A DNA stretch of 64,000 nucleotides, taken from NCBI RefSeq assembly GCF_002157355.1, contig NZ_LYMK01000001.1, positions 62,001-126,000 of the forward strand, written 5' to 3'. The translations under genes were made by a program, and so were the position numbers. How positions within the stretch are numbered: position 1 is the stretch's first letter; every line of letters begins with the position of its first letter. Shown here in pieces: positions 61,803-64,000 of the stretch. Below the pieces are notes generated by a model, which was given only the letters and a program-made list of their open reading frames with translations, was not told the origin of the DNA and made no database searches. The stretch is from Variovorax sp. JS1663 (lineage in GTDB: Bacteria > Pseudomonadota > Gammaproteobacteria > Burkholderiales > Burkholderiaceae_C).

Positions 61803-63470
61803 TCAGGCGGCGTAGCGCTCTGCCTGCTCGACGCGGATGCGCTTCTTGTCGATCTTGCCGACGCTGGTCTTGGGGATGGTCTCGACGAACAGGATCTGAT
61901 CCGGCAACTGCCACTTTGCGAAGGCGCTGGTCAGGTGTTCCTGCAATTGCTCCTGGGTCGCCTGCTGGCCGGGCCTCAGCACCACCAGGGCCAGCGGCCG
62001 CTCCTGCCACTTCGGATGCGGAACCCCGACCACCGCGGCGTCGCGCACGGCCGGGTGGCCCATGAGCAGGTTTTCCATGTCGATGGAAGAGATCCATTCG
62101 CCACCGCTCTTGATCACGTCCTTGATGCGGTCGGTAACCTTGAGGTAGCCGTTCTCGTCCACCGTGCCGACATCGCCCGAGCGCCACCAGCCGCCCTCCA
62201 GGAAGCGATCGCCCGAATCGGGCATGTCGTGGTAACTGGTCGTGATCCAGGGGCCGCGCAGGCAAATCTCGCCGGCCGACTGGCCGTCGTGCGGCAGATC
62301 CTGGTCGTTGGCATCGAGGATGCGGATGTCCACGCCGGTCAGGACCAGGCCCTGCTTGCGCTTGAGATTCCACCGCTCGTCCTGAGTCAAGCGCTTCCTC
62401 AACGTGGGCTTGAGGCGGTTGACGGTCACCAGCGTCGTGGCTTCGGTGGCGCCGTAGCCGTGCACCACCTCGGCACCCGTGAGTTCGTGGAAGCCGATCA
62501 TCATCGACAGCGGCGGCTCGCTCGCGCCGGACAGCATGCGCATGCGGCTGAAGTCCGGCTTGACCGGCAGCGTCTCGATGTACTGCAGCATCGGTTGGAA
62601 GATGGCCGGTGCGCCGTTGGTGATGGTCACGCCCTCGGCAATCATGGTGTCGACCAGCGGCTTGGTGTCCTCGGCAGCGTAGCGTCCCGGCAGCACGATC
62701 TTGTCGGCCAGCAGCGTGGCGGCCTGTGGTAAGCCCCAGCACTGCCCGTGGAACATGGGCGTGATGAGCATGACGCAGTCGTCCAGCGTCATGCCCATGT
62801 TGGTGGCCATGCCCGTGGAGTGCAGGTAGATGCCGCGGTGCGAGTAGTACACGCCCTTGGGTTTGCCCGTGGTGCCGGTGGTGTAGCAGGCGCTGTAAGC
62901 CGAGGTTTCGTCGATCTCGGGCCAGTCGATCTTGGCATCAGCAGCGGCCAGCAGGTCTTCGTAGTGCAGCAGCGGTTTCAGCGTGGTCTTGATCTGGTCC
63001 AGCGGCTTGTCGGTCATCACGATCCAGCCCTTGATCTGGGGCGAGTTCGCTGCGACGGATTCGGCGATCGGCAGCAAGGACTCGTCCACGCAAACGTAAG
63101 ACACCTTGCTGTGGCCGACCACGTAGCCCAGGTCCTCGGCGCCCAGGCGCAGATTCATCTGCAGCATGACCGCGCCCAGGCCGGGGATGGACCAGTACAG
63201 CTCGAAGTGGCGCCGGCTGTTCCAGTCCAGCACACCGACGCGGTCGCCCGGCTCGACACCGAGCGCGCGCAGCGCATTGGCGCTGCGGCAGACGCGCGCG
63301 TAGCAGTCGGCATAGGTGTAGCGATCCCAGCCGCCATCGGGTGTGCGGTAGACGATCTCCTGGTCCCCGTGGGTGCGCGCGGCGTGCCGGATCAGCGTCG
63401 TGGTGTTGAGCTGGCGTTCGTTGCCCGTGGTGGACGGGCAGCCGCGGATGGGCTGGGTGGTGCTGGTCAT
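61803..63470 (-). CDS. Medium/long-chain acyl-CoA ligase (AMP-forming)
   Basis: This 555-residue ANL enzyme has P-loop CYTTGTTGKPKGVYYSH, A5 motif HGYGATEATT, GDVGTVDENGYLKVTDRIKDVIKSGGEWIS and the C-terminal catalytic lysine in KTSVGKIDKKRIR. The YxxHR-like WRSGDVGT and SGGEWISS features are those of FadD3-like ligases for medium or branched acids. AGGAG precedes the chosen ATG. It should activate the imported acid as the first cytoplasmic step. Confidence 0.92.
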   Translation of the reverse strand: MTSTTQPIRGCPSTTGNERQLNTTTLIRHAARTHGDQEIVYRTPDGGWDRYTYADCYARVCRSANALRALGVEPGDRVGVLDWNSRRHFELYWSIPGLGAVMLQMNLRLGAEDLGYVVGHSKVSYVCVDESLLPIAESVAANSPQIKGWIVMTDKPLDQIKTTLKPLLHYEDLLAAADAKIDWPEIDETSAYSACYTTGTTGKPKGVYYSHRGIYLHSTGMATNMGMTLDDCVMLITPMFHGQCWGLPQAATLLADKIVLPGRYAAEDTKPLVDTMIAEGVTITNGAPAIFQPMLQYIETLPVKPDFSRMRMLSGASEPPLSMMIGFHELTGAEVVHGYGATEATTLVTVNRLKPTLRKRLTQDERWNLKRKQGLVLTGVDIRILDANDQDLPHDGQSAGEICLRGPWITTSYHDMPDSGDRFLEGGWWRSGDVGTVDENGYLKVTDRIKDVIKSGGEWISSIDMENLLMGHPAVRDAAVVGVPHPKWQERPLALVVLRPGQQATQEQLQEHLTSAFAKWQLPDQILFVETIPKTSVGKIDKKRIRVEQAERYAA

Positions 63471-63481
63471 TTTCTGGTCTC

Positions 63482-64000
63482 CTAAGTAATTGCGTTGAGT
63501 GCCTGGAACCGTGGGGCCGGGGCCGCCTCGATGGCGCCGGAGGGGGTGGTCTGGTAGATACCCCGTGCCGCGTTGTGCGGATGCCGCGCCGCCTCGGCCA
63601 GGCTGAGCACGGGCGCGAAGCAGGCGTCGCTGCCTTCGAGCAACGCGCACCAGTGCGCCCTGGGTTGGCTGCGGATGAGGGCCGCAATGCGCTCCTTCAG
63701 CGCTGGCCACGTCGTCGTGTCGTACTGGTCGGCAGGGTTCACGTCCGTCAGGCCCAGCTTCGACAGCAGCAGTGCGTGGAACGCGGGCTCCACCACCGCG
63801 AGGCTGATGAAGCCGCCGTCGGCACAGGCGTACACGTCATAGAACGGCGAATCGTGAAACGGGCTCGGCTTCGTGCCGTCGATCTGCCCATTGGCGCGAA
63901 TCCAATGCACCAGCGTGCCCATCATGGCCACGATGTCGATGATGGCGGCATCCACGACCCGGCCGCGGCCACTGCCCCTACCGTTACCGCGCGCATCGAC
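63482..64000 (-). CDS. CaiB/BaiF CoA-transferase or alpha-methylacyl-CoA racemase, 5' end outside the window
   Basis: Only the C-terminal part is present, at least 172 codons; the frame remains open at base 64000 (VDARGNGRGSGRGRVVDAAIIDIVAMM). The segments SPFYDVYACADGGFISLAVVEPAFHALLLSKLGL and HWCALLEGSDACFAPVLSLAEA fit the alpha-methylacyl-CoA racemase branch of family III CoA-transferases. A racemase would be needed for 2-methyl-branched acyl-CoA before beta-oxidation. It lies 11 bp before the ligase and is probably in the same operon. Confidence 0.85.
   Translation of the reverse strand, partial: VDARGNGRGSGRGRVVDAAIIDIVAMMGTLVHWIRANGQIDGTKPSPFHDSPFYDVYACADGGFISLAVVEPAFHALLLSKLGLTDVNPADQYDTTTWPALKERIAALIRSQPRAHWCALLEGSDACFAPVLSLAEAARHPHNAARGIYQTTPSGAIEAAPAPRFQALNAIT

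Larger units (their letters stand above)
30039..64000. mobile_element. Tn4371-family integrative and conjugative element, left part
   Basis: The region runs from attL to beyond the window end. Gene order int - variable region - DUF932 - ParB-like - DUF736 - XRE - DUF2958 - DUF2285 - HTH - repA - parA - RHH - DUF2840 - traF - relaxase - cargo matches the known scaffold of this ICE family. In that scaffold, cargo sits after int and between the relaxase and traR/traG. The mating-pair (trb) genes and attR must lie outside. Base composition falls in the first variable region relative to the flanks. Confidence 0.8.

Noticed and set aside
30039-64000. Insertion sequences or transposons inside the ICE part
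   Set aside because: No transposase gene or paired terminal inverted repeats were recognised, even at the cargo junction near 52,500.

Overview
The window is a GC-rich beta-proteobacterial chromosome segment. The ATP synthase operon, the lipAB/DUF493/D-amino-acid-transaminase cluster and the TctC-type binding protein point to Burkholderiales, most likely Comamonadaceae of the Variovorax type; genus is inferred from protein character only. No rRNA, tRNA or CRISPR array was recognised. The window falls into three parts.

Part 1, about 1-30,038, is ordinary chromosome. On the minus strand are a hybrid histidine kinase cut by the window start, an SLC13-like anion permease overlapping an acyl-CoA-synthetase-like gene, and the unit dat - DUF493 - lipB - lipA. 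The complete F1Fo ATP synthase operon atpIBEFHAGDC reads divergently on the plus strand and ends in a good intrinsic terminator. A sugar module follows: ROK regulator, RbsA-type ATPase, permease, binding protein and Gfo/Idh/MocA dehydrogenase. Then come single housekeeping or hypothetical genes: a deoxyribosyltransferase-like protein, two tandem paralogous small proteins, a TctC-type binding protein, glutamine-dependent NAD synthetase, an AlkB-like dioxygenase, a DUF3606 protein and an alpha/beta hydrolase.

Part 2, about 30,039-52,490, is the left arm of an integrative and conjugative element of the Tn4371 family. The evidence is a TTTTTCAT attachment core next to a tyrosine integrase, followed by the family's backbone: DUF932, ParB-like, DUF736, XRE regulator, DUF2958, DUF2285, excisionase-like HTH, RepA, ParA, small RHH protein, DUF2840, TraF and relaxase. 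Three 17-bp iterons follow repA. The first variable region carries a DUF1016 nuclease, an orphan HigA-type antitoxin and a tightly overlapping four-gene operon. That operon encodes an Mrr-like nuclease, a nuclease fused to an ABC-3C-type C-terminal region, a middle component and a DUF3732/Rad50-like ABC ATPase, and is very probably an ABC-three-component conflict system. It is bracketed by an exact 20-bp direct repeat. A larger family of intergenic repeats, up to about 215 bp, is scattered through the element.

Part 3, about 52,490-64,000, is cargo immediately downstream of the relaxase gene, all on the minus strand. It starts with a thiolase remnant cut at its active-site region. The rest is a branched-chain-type ABC importer, a DsbA/kappa-GST-like isomerase, a glutathione transferase, a beta-oxidation set (dehydrogenase, hydratase, thiolase, acyl-CoA ligase) and a CaiB/BaiF CoA-transferase cut by the window end. 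Together they look like an uptake and CoA-dependent catabolic pathway for an unidentified acid. The traR/traG/trb genes and attR should lie beyond the right edge.
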